Shown here: one piece after another, positions 55,420 through 64,000 of the stretch
How positions within the stretch are numbered: position 1 is the stretch's first letter
Layout of the letters: each line of letters begins with the position of its first letter
From: Leuconostoc lactis
Lineage (GTDB): Bacteria; Bacillota; Bacilli; Lactobacillales; Lactobacillaceae
DNA length: 64,000 nt
Assembly (NCBI RefSeq): GCF_007954625.1
Contig: NZ_CP042420.1
Location: 873,501 to 937,500, forward strand
Direction of reading: 5' to 3'
The notes under the pieces: model-generated
Database searches by the model: none
Told to the model about the DNA's origin: nothing
The model's input: only the letters and a program-made list of their open reading frames with translations
Made by a program: the position numbers and the translations under genes

Positions 55420-55836
55420 ATGGCACCAGGACAATGGGCACTTATCATTTTTGCGGTTGCTTTCTTATTACTGGTAATATTTATCGGTATATTCCTAATG
55501 CGCCTAACGCAATCACTTAAGATTATTACGTTCGACGTGGACACGATTGCCCGCTCGAGCAATGAAATTCTTGGCAACGCCAATGAGCTATTGACTGATG
55601 TCAACGACAAAATGAAGACATTAGATCCAACTGTGCAAGCAGTTGCGGACTTGTCGGTGACAGTATCAGAATTAAATGACACTGTACAAAGTGTGACAAG
55701 TCGATTTGCTGCCTCAAAGCTTGTTCGCGGCTTTGGTGCGACCGGTATGGCAGCATCTGTTGCAAAAACGGCTATGCGTAAGTATAGTCACAAAAAATCA
55801 TCAAAAAAAGGAGACAAAGTAAATGTCAAAAGCTAA
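55420..55836 (+). CDS. DUF948 (YtxG-like) membrane protein
   Basis: 138 residues: one N-terminal membrane helix (about 6-30), a helical region with periodic Asn/Asp/Leu (NEILGNANELLTDVNDKMKT) and a basic Lys/Ser tail. It matches YtxG-type general stress proteins. The start at 55420 follows the GGGGGG Shine-Dalgarno; ATG 55408 precedes it. It overlaps the next gene by 14 bases. Confidence 0.82.
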   Translation: MAPGQWALIIFAVAFLLLVIFIGIFLMRLTQSLKIITFDVDTIARSSNEILGNANELLTDVNDKMKTLDPTVQAVADLSVTVSELNDTVQSVTSRFAASKLVRGFGATGMAASVAKTAMRKYSHKKSSKKGDKVNVKS

Positions 55837-56458
55837 AGGATTTTTAATTGGGATTGCTGCGGGAGCAGCTGCACTGGCTGCGTTTAAAGCATTGCCAAAG
55901 AACCGTCAAGAAGAACTCAAAGCTAAGGCCACTGAAACATCAGATGCCTTGCGTGAAAAGGCCTATGATGCCGCTTATGCGACTGCTGACTTTGCTGGTG
56001 ATGTGACGGAAAAGGCTAAAGCTAAGGCTACTGAATTAAAGGACAAGAGCCAAGAAAAGTACGGCGAAAAAATTGATTTGGCTGCGGATCAAGTGAAGCA
56101 ATTAGCCGATCAAGCCACACCTTATGTTAATAAGGCGAAAGATTTAGCTGTCAGTTACGTCGATAAGGCACAAGCCTCATTGAATGAATTACGCGATAAG
56201 TTCAACAATCACGATATTGAATTGACACAAGCTGATCTCAACTTTGATGAAACATTGCGTGATTTGGCTGAAGCTGCCCAAGTTGAAGCTGAAGATTTCT
56301 CTGATAAAGCTGCTGATAAGGCTAAAGAAGTCAATGAAAATGTTGACAAGACTGCCGAAAAGGTCAACGAAAACGTTGCTAAGACAGCTGAAAAAGTTAA
56401 CGAAAAGGTCGACAAGGCTGCTGAAAAAGTTGCTGACAAAGTCGACGATGTGAAATAA
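55823..56458 (+). CDS. YtxH-like protein with LEA-type 11-residue repeats
   Basis: 211 residues. A short hydrophobic Gly/Ala N-terminus (GFLIGIAAGAAALAAFKAL) is followed by a long Ala/Lys/Glu/Asp-rich region predicted as continuous amphipathic helix. The C-terminal part has near-exact 11-residue repeats: NENVDKTAEKV, NENVAKTAEKV, NEKVDKAAEKV. Such repeats resemble group 3 LEA and apolipoprotein-like sequences linked with stress protection. It is paired with the YtxG-like gene, as general-stress pairs are in Bacillus. Confidence 0.78.
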   Translation: MSKAKGFLIGIAAGAAALAAFKALPKNRQEELKAKATETSDALREKAYDAAYATADFAGDVTEKAKAKATELKDKSQEKYGEKIDLAADQVKQLADQATPYVNKAKDLAVSYVDKAQASLNELRDKFNNHDIELTQADLNFDETLRDLAEAAQVEAEDFSDKAADKAKEVNENVDKTAEKVNENVAKTAEKVNEKVDKAAEKVADKVDDVK

Positions 56459-56466
56459 TTGATCAT

Positions 56467-56499
56467 AAAAAAGCGCTCACATATCGTGAGCGCTTTTAT
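56467..56499. terminator. Bidirectional terminator between the YtxH-like and peptide transporter genes
   Basis: AAAAGCGCTCAC pairs perfectly with GTGAGCGCTTTT around ATATC, serving convergent genes on both strands. Confidence 0.9.
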
Positions 56500-56507
56500 T
56501 ATGCAGT

Positions 56508-58006
<1,499 letters not shown>

Positions 58007-58037
58007 TTACAAACATATTTATTAAAAATACCCTTCT

Positions 58038-58066
58038 ATTTTACGCTAAAAAGGTGTAAAATACAA
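58038..58066 (-). promoter_or_regulatory. Promoter of the peptide transporter
   Basis: On the minus strand: TTGTAT (58066-58061), 17 bases, TAAAAT (58043-58038), about 80 bases before the ATG. Confidence 0.6.
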
Positions 58067-58116
58067 ATTATTTACCCAATTTAGTATCAAAATAATATCA
58101 TAATTAAGCGAGCTGA

Positions 58117-58139
58117 CCGACATTTTTAAATGATGTCGG
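58117..58139. repeat. Inverted repeat in the 57960-58244 intergenic region
   Basis: CCGACAT and ATGTCGG pair perfectly around a 9-base loop, upstream of both divergent promoters. Possible operator; nothing else of note lies between the two promoters. Confidence 0.35.
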
Positions 58140-58159
58140 GGCAAAATAGGGCGAATTAG

Positions 58160-58188
58160 TGGTCAGACCGTGTATTTATCTGTACAAT
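58160..58188 (+). promoter_or_regulatory. Promoter of the unknown gene pair
   Basis: TGGTCA, 17 bases, TACAAT (58183-58188). Confidence 0.5.
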
Positions 58189-58210
58189 AGAGGGTGAACG
58201 AATTTAAGTT

Positions 58211-58244
58211 AAAGGAATGACGTGCCGTTGGCACGTCCAAAAGT
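58211..58244 (+). promoter_or_regulatory. Start site of the 116-residue gene: Shine-Dalgarno, hairpin, then ATG
   Basis: AAAGGA (58211-58216), two bases, then GACGTGCC (58219-58226) pairing perfectly with GGCACGTC (58230-58237) around GTT, then seven bases without Shine-Dalgarno and ATG 58245. With the hairpin folded, the effective Shine-Dalgarno to ATG distance is nine bases, ideal. Confidence 0.68.
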
Positions 58245-58595
58245 ATGGCAAAAGAAAAGTTTGACGCAGGGGAATTTATATCCTCACTATTCCACTATGC
58301 ACATGATTTCAATTATAATCATATTGTTTTTGAGGTTAATCGGTATAAAGTATCGGTTAATCTGACGCGTAGATCTGCAACCTACGGAAATGCTGATATG
58401 TTTTATGTGTCAGCAGAGACAAAGTTGTTTGCACCCGTGATGTCTGCGATTAATGGTGCTATTGAAGTGGCAGAATTAGCTAGTAAGCAACAAGCCGTAG
58501 TAGCGACACCAGCGTTAGAACGTCAAGAACAAGTTTTCCAGTTCCGCTTACGTGAATTTGGTCATGGGAAGTATAGTTTGGATCTTAGTATCTAA
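58245..58595 (+). CDS. Unknown protein, first gene of an unrecognised pair
   Basis: 116 residues, soluble, no cysteine, no membrane segment or signal peptide. The N-terminal half (EFISSLFHYAHDFNYNHIVFEVNRYKVSV) alternates aromatic and charged residues as in a small alpha/beta fold; the end reads FQFRLREFGHGKYSLDLSI. I do not recognise the family. It is followed after 48 bases by a second unknown gene with the same start-site architecture, so they are probably one operon. Confidence 0.7.
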   Translation: MAKEKFDAGEFISSLFHYAHDFNYNHIVFEVNRYKVSVNLTRRSATYGNADMFYVSAETKLFAPVMSAINGAIEVAELASKQQAVVATPALERQEQVFQFRLREFGHGKYSLDLSI

Positions 58596-58604
58596 CAATA
58601 TTTT

Positions 58605-58643
58605 AGAAGGGGGGGCGTGCGCTATCACGCACGCTAATAAAAT
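58605..58643 (+). promoter_or_regulatory. Start site of the 359-residue gene: Shine-Dalgarno, hairpin, then ATG
   Basis: AGAAGGGGGG (58605-58614) is followed at once by GCGTGCG (58615-58621), pairing perfectly with CGCACGC (58628-58634) around CTATCA, then nine AT-rich bases and ATG 58644. A short frame GTG 58617 to TAA 58637 (six codons) is an alternative user of the Shine-Dalgarno. Confidence 0.65.
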
Positions 58644-59723
58644 ATGAAACAAGGTAAGTCAGCACAGATTAAAAATTTGAAGCACCGGCAACAGCAACAG
58701 AAATTTATGAATAAGCATAAGATGCCGGAGTTCAACTATAATGAATTCGCTGGATTTTTGAGAGCGCGTTACTATTTAACGCACCGACAAAAGTATAGCC
58801 CTGAAACGTTTGAAGTGGCCTCATTTTTCTTAGATGATGTCATTGCAATGATGGTTAACCATAACTTTACAAGTTTCACGAGCAATGAACGGGCCGTCGT
58901 TAAGTTAAATGAAGTCATGCAAGCTGCATTGGTCAATAGTGATGATCGTGATTGGCGTTACTTTGTCATGCTTGTGCCGGTACTCTATGACATGCAACAA
59001 TTCTTGGTAAAAGAGGGCAGCGTGAACGAACGCTTTGTGGCGCAAGCACCAAAGTTCGACATTAACTTCTGGCGCATGATTATGCGAACAGTCATGGCGA
59101 TTAACTTCTTCAAGTGGCAAGGTAAAGATGTTGCTGAGTTGATGAAGACATCTTCTGCAATCGATGATTTGCAATTTAAGTTCTTGCAGGTAGATGATAA
59201 GGATGATCACTTTAATCTACCAGTGATTGCTGAAACATTTAGAGGGCTATCACCAAAGATGAAACCACTAAAGGACGCTGACACAGTTGTTGCGCTTGAA
59301 CCTAAGTTGACTGAAGCACAAATTCAAGCTGAGCTCGAATTTGCTGACAAGCGTTTGGCGCAATTCAAGGCGGCCTCTGTAAAAGATGTGGTTAGTGACA
59401 ACGTGGTCAACATGTTGCGTGGATTCCACGAGGGATTAGCAACTGAATATCAAGCGACGCATGACTTATGGCAACCAGCGATGTTCAATGCGCTAGCAAC
59501 GGATAAGTTGTTTGATTACTGGACACCGGCCTGGGATAACCTTGATGGCATTGGTGGTGAGGTGAAATCTTATCTCACTTTCTTGAGTCAAAAGCAAGAT
59601 ATTAGTGGCTTAAGTGCATTTGTGACAGGGACTGCTGGTATTGATCGTTACATTGATGTGGCGGCTTTGAATCATCTTCTTGGACAAATGCCAGAAGATG
59701 CTTTGGCAGAACGCGCCTTATAA
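58644..59723 (+). CDS. Unknown protein, second gene of an unrecognised pair
   Basis: 359 residues. A basic, Gln/Lys-rich N-terminus (about 1-27) precedes a mostly helical protein with many aromatic residues (FLRARYYLTH, RDWRYFVMLVPVLYDMQQF, FDINFWRMIMRTVMAINFFKW). A charged middle region (about 215-250) has a heptad-like LTEAQIQAELEFADKRLAQF. No signal peptide, no clear membrane helix, no catalytic motif I recognise, no cysteine. It is followed by a strong bidirectional terminator. The co-transcribed neighbour and the shared start-site structure are the only context. Confidence 0.75.
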   Translation: MKQGKSAQIKNLKHRQQQQKFMNKHKMPEFNYNEFAGFLRARYYLTHRQKYSPETFEVASFFLDDVIAMMVNHNFTSFTSNERAVVKLNEVMQAALVNSDDRDWRYFVMLVPVLYDMQQFLVKEGSVNERFVAQAPKFDINFWRMIMRTVMAINFFKWQGKDVAELMKTSSAIDDLQFKFLQVDDKDDHFNLPVIAETFRGLSPKMKPLKDADTVVALEPKLTEAQIQAELEFADKRLAQFKAASVKDVVSDNVVNMLRGFHEGLATEYQATHDLWQPAMFNALATDKLFDYWTPAWDNLDGIGGEVKSYLTFLSQKQDISGLSAFVTGTAGIDRYIDVAALNHLLGQMPEDALAERAL

Positions 59724-59731
59724 AAATAAAT

Positions 59732-59771
59732 AAAAAGGACAATCACTATTGAAATAGTGATTGTCCTTTTT
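59732..59771. terminator. Bidirectional terminator after the unknown pair
   Basis: An almost 19-bp perfect stem starting AAAAAGGACAATCACTA and closing TAGTGATTGTCCTTTTT; the ends suit both directions. The convergent YolD-like gene stops at its right edge. Confidence 0.92.
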
Positions 59772-60093
59772 ATAATGTAATATGGCGAATCGTACCAGGT
59801 AAGATGGTGGTCATTTGATGAGTTTTGGGGGATTGGATTAAAATTTCTCCGTTTTGATTCTGATAAACATAGCCAGTAAAATTTGCCACTTCTTCAGAGA
59901 GTAGTGACACATTGACTTGAATCGTGACGACTTGATCTGAATTTAGTGCGACTGCCAAGCGATTAATCAAGTCATCAGCTGGGAGCTGGCACTTTAAAGG
60001 CACACGTCTTTTCGGCGTGAGTAACTTTTTAAGGCGATGCATATGATGTTGTAGTTGCGTAGCAACGGGTTGGTGTACAAGATAATTTTGCAT
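59770..60093 (-). CDS. YolD-like protein under LexA control
   Basis: 107 residues on the minus strand, with an AAGGAG Shine-Dalgarno seven bases before the ATG. The C-terminal two-thirds (LPADDLINRLAVALNSDQ ... GYVYQNQNGEILIQ ... ILPGTIRHITL) has the pattern of YolD-like proteins: a short helix with LxxDxxxxI, then beta strands ending in IxxI. These are normally encoded next to an error-prone Y-family DNA polymerase, but none is adjacent here. Two LexA-type boxes upstream support an SOS role. The family assignment is by pattern and context, not a strong match. Confidence 0.62.
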   Translation of the reverse strand: MQNYLVHQPVATQLQHHMHRLKKLLTPKRRVPLKCQLPADDLINRLAVALNSDQVVTIQVNVSLLSEEVANFTGYVYQNQNGEILIQSPKTHQMTTILPGTIRHITL

Positions 60094-60123
60094 AAACCTG
60101 CTCCTTGATCATACGATAGTCTT

Positions 60124-60152
60124 ATCATACGAACAAATGTTCAAAAAAGCAA
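60124..60152 (-). promoter_or_regulatory. SOS promoter of the YolD-like gene
   Basis: On the minus strand: TTGCTT (60152-60147), 17 bases, TATGAT (60129-60124). The spacer is almost entirely the LexA box at 60131-60142. Confidence 0.7.
60131..60142. promoter_or_regulatory. LexA (DinR) box 1
   Basis: GAACAAATGTTC, preceded by C, fits CGAAC-N4-GTTC. It lies between -35 and -10 of the YolD-like gene. Confidence 0.78.
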
Positions 60153-60180
60153 CTATTATATTTTGGCTTTACTTTTTCTT

Positions 60181-60192
60181 GAACATTCGTTC
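60181..60192. promoter_or_regulatory. LexA (DinR) box 2
   Basis: GAACATTCGTTC, followed by G, exactly 50 bases from box 1. It is about 100 bases upstream of the gmk -35 and so more likely acts with box 1. Confidence 0.7.
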
Positions 60193-60289
60193 GGGTATAA
60201 AGTGTTGATAAAATGCGATATTTTGTGGATAACCACCTTATTTGTCCATGGGAACAAGCATTCTGTTTGGGCGATTCTTTGACGAACCA

Positions 60290-60318
60290 TTGAATAACAA
60301 GGGGAAAGCCGGTATAAT
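60290..60318 (+). promoter_or_regulatory. Promoter of gmk
   Basis: TTGAAT (60290-60295), 17 bases, TATAAT (60313-60318). Confidence 0.75.
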
Positions 60319-60345
60319 GTTATCATTAGTACATAAAGAGGATAA

Positions 60346-60945
60346 ATGATGACGCAGCGTGGTTTACTAATTGTGCTTTCGGGCCCTTCCGGTGTTGGTA
60401 AGGGAACGGTGCGCAAGGCTATTTTTGAAGAAGAGGGTATTGATTTTCAATATTCAATTTCAGCAACAACGCGTCAACCACGTGTTGGCGAGGTTGATGG
60501 CGAAGACTATTTTTTTGTCTCTCGTGAAGGATTTGAGCAAAAAATTGTCAATGGGGATATGCTAGAATATGCCCAATATGTGAATAACTATTACGGGACG
60601 CCTAAAAGCTTCATTGATGAAACGCTAGCGAGCGGTCGCGATGTCTTTTTGGAAATTGATGTCCAAGGTGCTTTGCAAGTGAAGTCAAAGATGCCCGAAG
60701 GTATTTACATTTTCTTAACACCACCAGATCTGACTAATTTACGCGAACGGTTGGTTGGTCGTGGCACTGATTCTCAAGAAGTTATTGAGAAACGTGTTGC
60801 TGCCGCCCGTGATGAGTTGAAGCAAATGATCAACTACGACTATGCCGTTGAAAATGATCAAGTGATTCACGCTGTTGACCGAATCAAAGCGATTATTACC
60901 GCAGAACGATTGCGTGTTGCGCGCGTTTTTGAAAAGACATTATAA
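60346..60945 (+). CDS. gmk: Guanylate kinase
   Basis: 199 residues (start 60346 or the adjacent ATG 60349), phosphorylating GMP to GDP. P-loop [19 protein letters not shown]-binding [20 protein letters not shown] and [20 protein letters not shown]; lid region near [14 protein letters not shown] Shine-Dalgarno AGAGGA precedes. It is followed 11 bases later by rpoZ, the usual arrangement. Confidence 0.96.
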   Translation: MMTQRGLLIVLSGPSGVGKGTVRKAIFEEEGIDFQYSISATTRQPRVGEVDGEDYFFVSREGFEQKIVNGDMLEYAQYVNNYYGTPKSFIDETLASGRDVFLEIDVQGALQVKSKMPEGIYIFLTPPDLTNLRERLVGRGTDSQEVIEKRVAAARDELKQMINYDYAVENDQVIHAVDRIKAIITAERLRVARVFEKTL

Positions 60946-60956
60946 GGAGAATTACC

Positions 60957-61169
60957 ATGTTACTTTATCCATCCGTTGATAAGTTGCTTGAAAAAGTTGA
61001 CTCACGTTACAAGTTGATTGCACTTGGGGCCAAGCGCGCCCGTGAATTGGATGCTGGCTTGCCTGCAACCCGAGAAAAGTTCAACTCAAATAAGTCAGTT
61101 GGTCAAGCACTTGAAGAAATTGAAAACGGTGATGTGATCATCGATCCTGATTTAGAAGATCAAGTTTAA
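60957..61169 (+). CDS. rpoZ: RNA polymerase omega subunit
   Basis: 70 residues: [30 protein letters not shown] is the omega core that braces beta-prime. Strong AAGGAG Shine-Dalgarno. Members of Firmicutes are of this short length. A terminator follows rather than priA/coaBC. Confidence 0.95.
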   Translation: MLLYPSVDKLLEKVDSRYKLIALGAKRARELDAGLPATREKFNSNKSVGQALEEIENGDVIIDPDLEDQV

Positions 61170-61191
61170 TATCGATCACGCATCAGATATG

Positions 61192-61231
61192 AAACACCCA
61201 AAACAGGACTTAATAGGTGGCCGGTGTTTTT
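61192..61231 (+). terminator. Terminator after rpoZ
   Basis: AAACACC pairs with GGTGTTT over a ~24-base loop, followed by TT. It is weaker than others in the window. Confidence 0.55.
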
Positions 61232-61267
61232 CAATTAAAATCAAGCATAATCGAGAGAGGTTCAATC

Positions 61268-61777
61268 ATGACAGACTATCCACAACAAGATGCAGCTAAC
61301 TACGTAGGTCCAGTTGCAACGTTTAAGACAAATCAAGGTGACATTAAGGTGAAGTTGTTTGCGGACATTGCACCAAAAACAGTTGAAAACTTTACAACAC
61401 ACGCAAAGAACGGTTACTACGATAATGGGATTTTCCATCGTGTTATTCGCGACTTTATGATTCAAGGTGGTGACCCTGAAGGTACTGGTATGGGTGGTGA
61501 AAGTATTTGGGGCGGTAGCTTTGAAGACGAATTTTCTGACAAGTTGTTGAATGTGCAGGGCGCATTGTCAATGGCAAATGCGGGTCCAAACACAAATGGC
61601 TCACAGTTCTTCATTGTACAAGCTGATGAAACACCATGGTTAAACGGTAAGCACACTGTTTTCGGTCAAGTCATCGAAGGTATGGATGTTGTTGATAAGA
61701 TTGCCGGCGTAGCTGTCGATATGTATGATAAGCCACGTGAAGACGTTGAAATTGAAACGATTGAAATTGCAGACTAA
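61268..61777 (+). CDS. Cyclophilin-type peptidyl-prolyl isomerase
   Basis: 169 residues, cytoplasmic (no signal). Cyclophilin signature: [39 protein letters not shown] with the catalytic Arg, [24 protein letters not shown]. It accelerates proline isomerisation. The start at 61268 fits GAGAGG; an open frame extends upstream but through the rpoZ terminator. Close to PpiB-type proteins of lactobacilli. Confidence 0.93.
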   Translation: MTDYPQQDAANYVGPVATFKTNQGDIKVKLFADIAPKTVENFTTHAKNGYYDNGIFHRVIRDFMIQGGDPEGTGMGGESIWGGSFEDEFSDKLLNVQGALSMANAGPNTNGSQFFIVQADETPWLNGKHTVFGQVIEGMDVVDKIAGVAVDMYDKPREDVEIETIEIAD

Positions 61778-61792
61778 GCGTCTGCTTTTTTT
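61769..61792 (+). terminator. Terminator after the cyclophilin gene
   Basis: GCAGAC pairs with GTCTGC around TAAGC, followed by seven T. A TATAAT box (61795-61800) follows directly and may serve the next gene. Confidence 0.82.
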
Positions 61793-61794
61793 GT

Positions 61795-61800
61795 TATAAT
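61795..61800 (+). promoter_or_regulatory. -10 box for the S1-domain gene
   Basis: Perfect TATAAT with no clear -35; the terminator occupies the upstream region. Confidence 0.45.
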
Positions 61801-61819
61801 GGTAATGAGGATTTAAATT

Positions 61820-62197
61820 ATGACTTATCATATTGGACAAAAGTTGAAAGGGCGTATTACAGGCATACAACCTTACGGTGCATTTGTCATGCTAGATGAC
61901 CATACCCAAGGTTTGATTCATATTTCTGAATGCCGATCAGGGGTTGTACACGACTTGAATCACGAGTTACAGATTGGCGAAGAAGTTGTGGTGACTGTTT
62001 TAGATATTGAACAATACACCAATAAAATCAGTCTGTCTTTACGGCAAGATAACTTGACGCCAACCACGACGTTGCCCAAAAACATTAGCCTACGGAAACA
62101 CTTTTGGACGAACAATCATCTGAACTATGGGTTTGCACCGATTGCAGCGCATCGAGATGAATGGATCGCGGAAGCTTTGGCGCGTATTGATCAGTAA
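61820..62197 (+). CDS. S1-domain RNA-binding regulator (CvfD/YugI-like)
   Basis: 125 residues: an S1 domain (about 4-75) with GRITGIQPYGAFVML, GLIHISECRSG and the KISLSLRQD end, then a short C-terminal tail (FWTNNHLNYGFAPI) seen in general stress protein 13/CvfD relatives, which bind RNA and influence translation. It is followed after ten bases by the next gene. Confidence 0.85.
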   Translation: MTYHIGQKLKGRITGIQPYGAFVMLDDHTQGLIHISECRSGVVHDLNHELQIGEEVVVTVLDIEQYTNKISLSLRQDNLTPTTTLPKNISLRKHFWTNNHLNYGFAPIAAHRDEWIAEALARIDQ

Positions 62198-62207
62198 AGG
62201 AGAAGTT

Positions 62208-62576
62208 ATGTCACTTATTGCAGCGACTGCGATTGCTTTTGAAAATGATTTACCCTATTTCCTTGTGGAAAGAACAGGGGATGATTACCAGTTTTTCACA
62301 GCTAAAATTCATCGTCACCATCAAGAAACATCTTTAGGTGTTGTGTTACGCGAATTGAAAAAGTTAGGACTAGAGAATTTTGACCAATGGCGTCTCGGTG
62401 AATTAACGAGTGTTCAAGCTGGTGATCAATTATTGTCACTCTATTCATTTGAAGTCGATGATATGGCAGCTGTTACAGATGCTTTGGCTAATCAGTTAGA
62501 ATTTGTGCCGGCAAACAAGTTGCACGGGTTGCTAGAAACCCTACAAACAACGTCATTTGTTAGCTTTGAAGAATAA
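62208..62576 (+). CDS. Unknown protein with a degenerate Nudix-like motif
   Basis: 122 residues starting at ATG 62208 after an AAAGGAGAAG Shine-Dalgarno. The opening (AATAIAFENDLPYFLVER) and a later E-x7-REL stretch followed by KKLGL (about residues 40-55) have the spacing of a Nudix box, Gx5Ex7REUxEExGU, but the leading Gly and the two metal-binding Glu are missing. It may be a non-catalytic Nudix-fold relative. It is probably co-transcribed with the S1-domain gene and is the last protein gene before the rRNA operon. Confidence 0.6.
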   Translation: MSLIAATAIAFENDLPYFLVERTGDDYQFFTAKIHRHHQETSLGVVLRELKKLGLENFDQWRLGELTSVQAGDQLLSLYSFEVDDMAAVTDALANQLEFVPANKLHGLLETLQTTSFVSFEE

Positions 62577-62601
62577 TTTGAAAACTTTTTTGAAAAAAGT
62601 G

Positions 62602-62629
62602 TTGACTTTTTTGGAGAAGCGCGTATAAT
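62602..62629 (+). promoter_or_regulatory. rRNA promoter P1
   Basis: TTGACT, 16 bases, TATAAT (62624-62629), preceded by an A/T-rich stretch (UP-like) and followed by an AGTTGTCT start-region block shared with P2 and P3. Confidence 0.8.
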
Positions 62630-62698
62630 TTTAATAGTTGTCTGATACGCAAACAACAACTTCTGAAAATGATTTTTAAAAAGATTTGAAAGAAGTAG

Positions 62699-62727
62699 TT
62701 GACAAGCGAGACGCAACGTAGTAGAAT
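62699..62727 (+). promoter_or_regulatory. rRNA promoter P2
   Basis: TTGACA, 17 bases, TAGAAT (62722-62727), with an A/T-rich upstream stretch and the shared AGTTGTCT downstream. Confidence 0.85.
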
Positions 62728-62796
62728 AATAAAGTTGTCTTAGCGGTGCGAAAGCGCAGCGGGGGCGATTACGAAAAAACATTTTGAAAAAAGGTG

Positions 62797-62825
62797 TTGA
62801 CAAGTAATCAACCACGTGATAAGAT
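62797..62825 (+). promoter_or_regulatory. rRNA promoter P3
   Basis: TTGACA, 17 bases, TAAGAT (62820-62825), with an A-rich upstream stretch and AGTTGTCT downstream. The three -35 boxes are spaced 97 and 98 bases apart. Confidence 0.85.
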
Positions 62826-63035
62826 AATATAGTTGTCTCAGCGACAACAAGTAGCACATTGAAAACTGAACAAAACTTTGAACAAACGAATCTGTTACTA
62901 GTTATTAGCAGTAATAACTGAAACAAATTTGCGAAGTCAATTCGTAACAAACAATAAACGGATAGTCGTTATAGAGATATAGCAATTAGTCAGTTTAATC
63001 GAAGAGTACATCTTCAAACGATGAATTTAATTCAT
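62826..63035 (+). other. rRNA operon leader
   Basis: Transcribed spacer before 16S. It contains CACATTGAAAACTGAAC (from about 62855), resembling the boxA/leader element of Firmicutes rrn operons, and a perfect hairpin AGTTATT / AATAACT (62900-62919). No protein gene is seen. Confidence 0.6.

Positions 63036-64000
<965 letters not shown>

Noticed and set aside
58117..58139. Intergenic hairpin as a riboswitch
   Set aside because: A single 7-bp stem upstream of both promoters, outside the predicted transcripts; more likely a DNA-level repeat or chance.

Overview
This window is chromosomal core DNA from a low-to-mid GC Gram-positive lactic acid bacterium, most likely Leuconostoc or a close relative in the Lactobacillaceae. 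The evidence is the partial 16S rRNA gene at the right end (Leuconostoc-type variable regions, from memory), a D-lactate dehydrogenase, and a gene order typical of the order: the yqeG-yqeH-yhbY-nadD-yqeK-rsfS-yqeM-tmcAL block, uvrB-uvrA-yvcK-whiA-clpP, and secG-rnr-smpB. I see no prophage, insertion sequence, CRISPR array, tRNA or integrated element. Nearly all genes lie on the + strand; the exceptions are a 40-residue protein (33546-33668), a peptide transporter (56508-57959) and a YolD-like gene (59770-60093).

Layout. 1-6034: end of pheT, then cell-wall and translation genes (murA, rpmE2, rlmCD, murF, a serine beta-lactamase-like hydrolase). 6078-12868: cshA, folC, an MFS exporter, radC, tgt, yajC. 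12923-22519: envelope and export genes (alpha/beta hydrolase, mprF, an HD nucleotidase, a MacB-like ABC protein, a two-gene heterodimeric ABC exporter). 22671-28443: a lipoteichoic acid block (two glycolipid glycosyltransferases, a YbhN-type membrane protein, a YkuJ-like protein, ltaS). 28514-36573: uvrBA, a divergent small gene, yvcK, whiA, clpP. 36784-40110: ldhD, a PfoR/EIIC-like membrane protein, a secreted Apf-like wall protein. 40269-46429: the ribosome assembly/NAD block. 46524-50381: ArlRS-like two-component system, acyP, yidC, an rRNA methyltransferase. 50476-56458: secG, rnr, smpB, rny, ytxG/ytxH-like. 56508-59723: peptide transporter and an unrecognised gene pair. 59770-62576: YolD-like gene, gmk, rpoZ, ppiB, an S1-domain gene, a Nudix-like orphan. 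62577-64000: three tandem rRNA promoters, leader, and the first ~965 nt of 16S rRNA.

The most unusual signal is structural. At least five genes (tgt, the YfbR-like HD gene, uvrA, and both genes of the unknown pair 58245/58644), probably also yvcK, have a strong Shine-Dalgarno sequence followed by a hairpin and then about 7-11 unpaired bases before the ATG. None has a usable Shine-Dalgarno sequence between the hairpin and the ATG. This looks like a recurrent structured-spacer start site that brings a distant Shine-Dalgarno next to the start codon. Short upstream frames with reinitiation are a competing explanation in some cases.

A second theme is loss of normally functional cysteines or catalytic residues in intact enzymes. 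MurA has Asp for the fosfomycin-target Cys. RlmCD has no iron-sulfur cluster ligands. Tgt has no cysteines, so no classical zinc site, and carries an insertion there. YidC has no lipobox Cys. NadD reads HxGQ instead of HxGH.

Regulation visible in the DNA includes LexA boxes at uvrB and the YolD-like gene, a CIRCE-like operator at clpP, a WalR-type box at the Apf-like gene, and the three rrn promoters. The last 400 nt of the 16S gene lacks one G in three universally conserved G runs, which points to consensus errors at a contig end.
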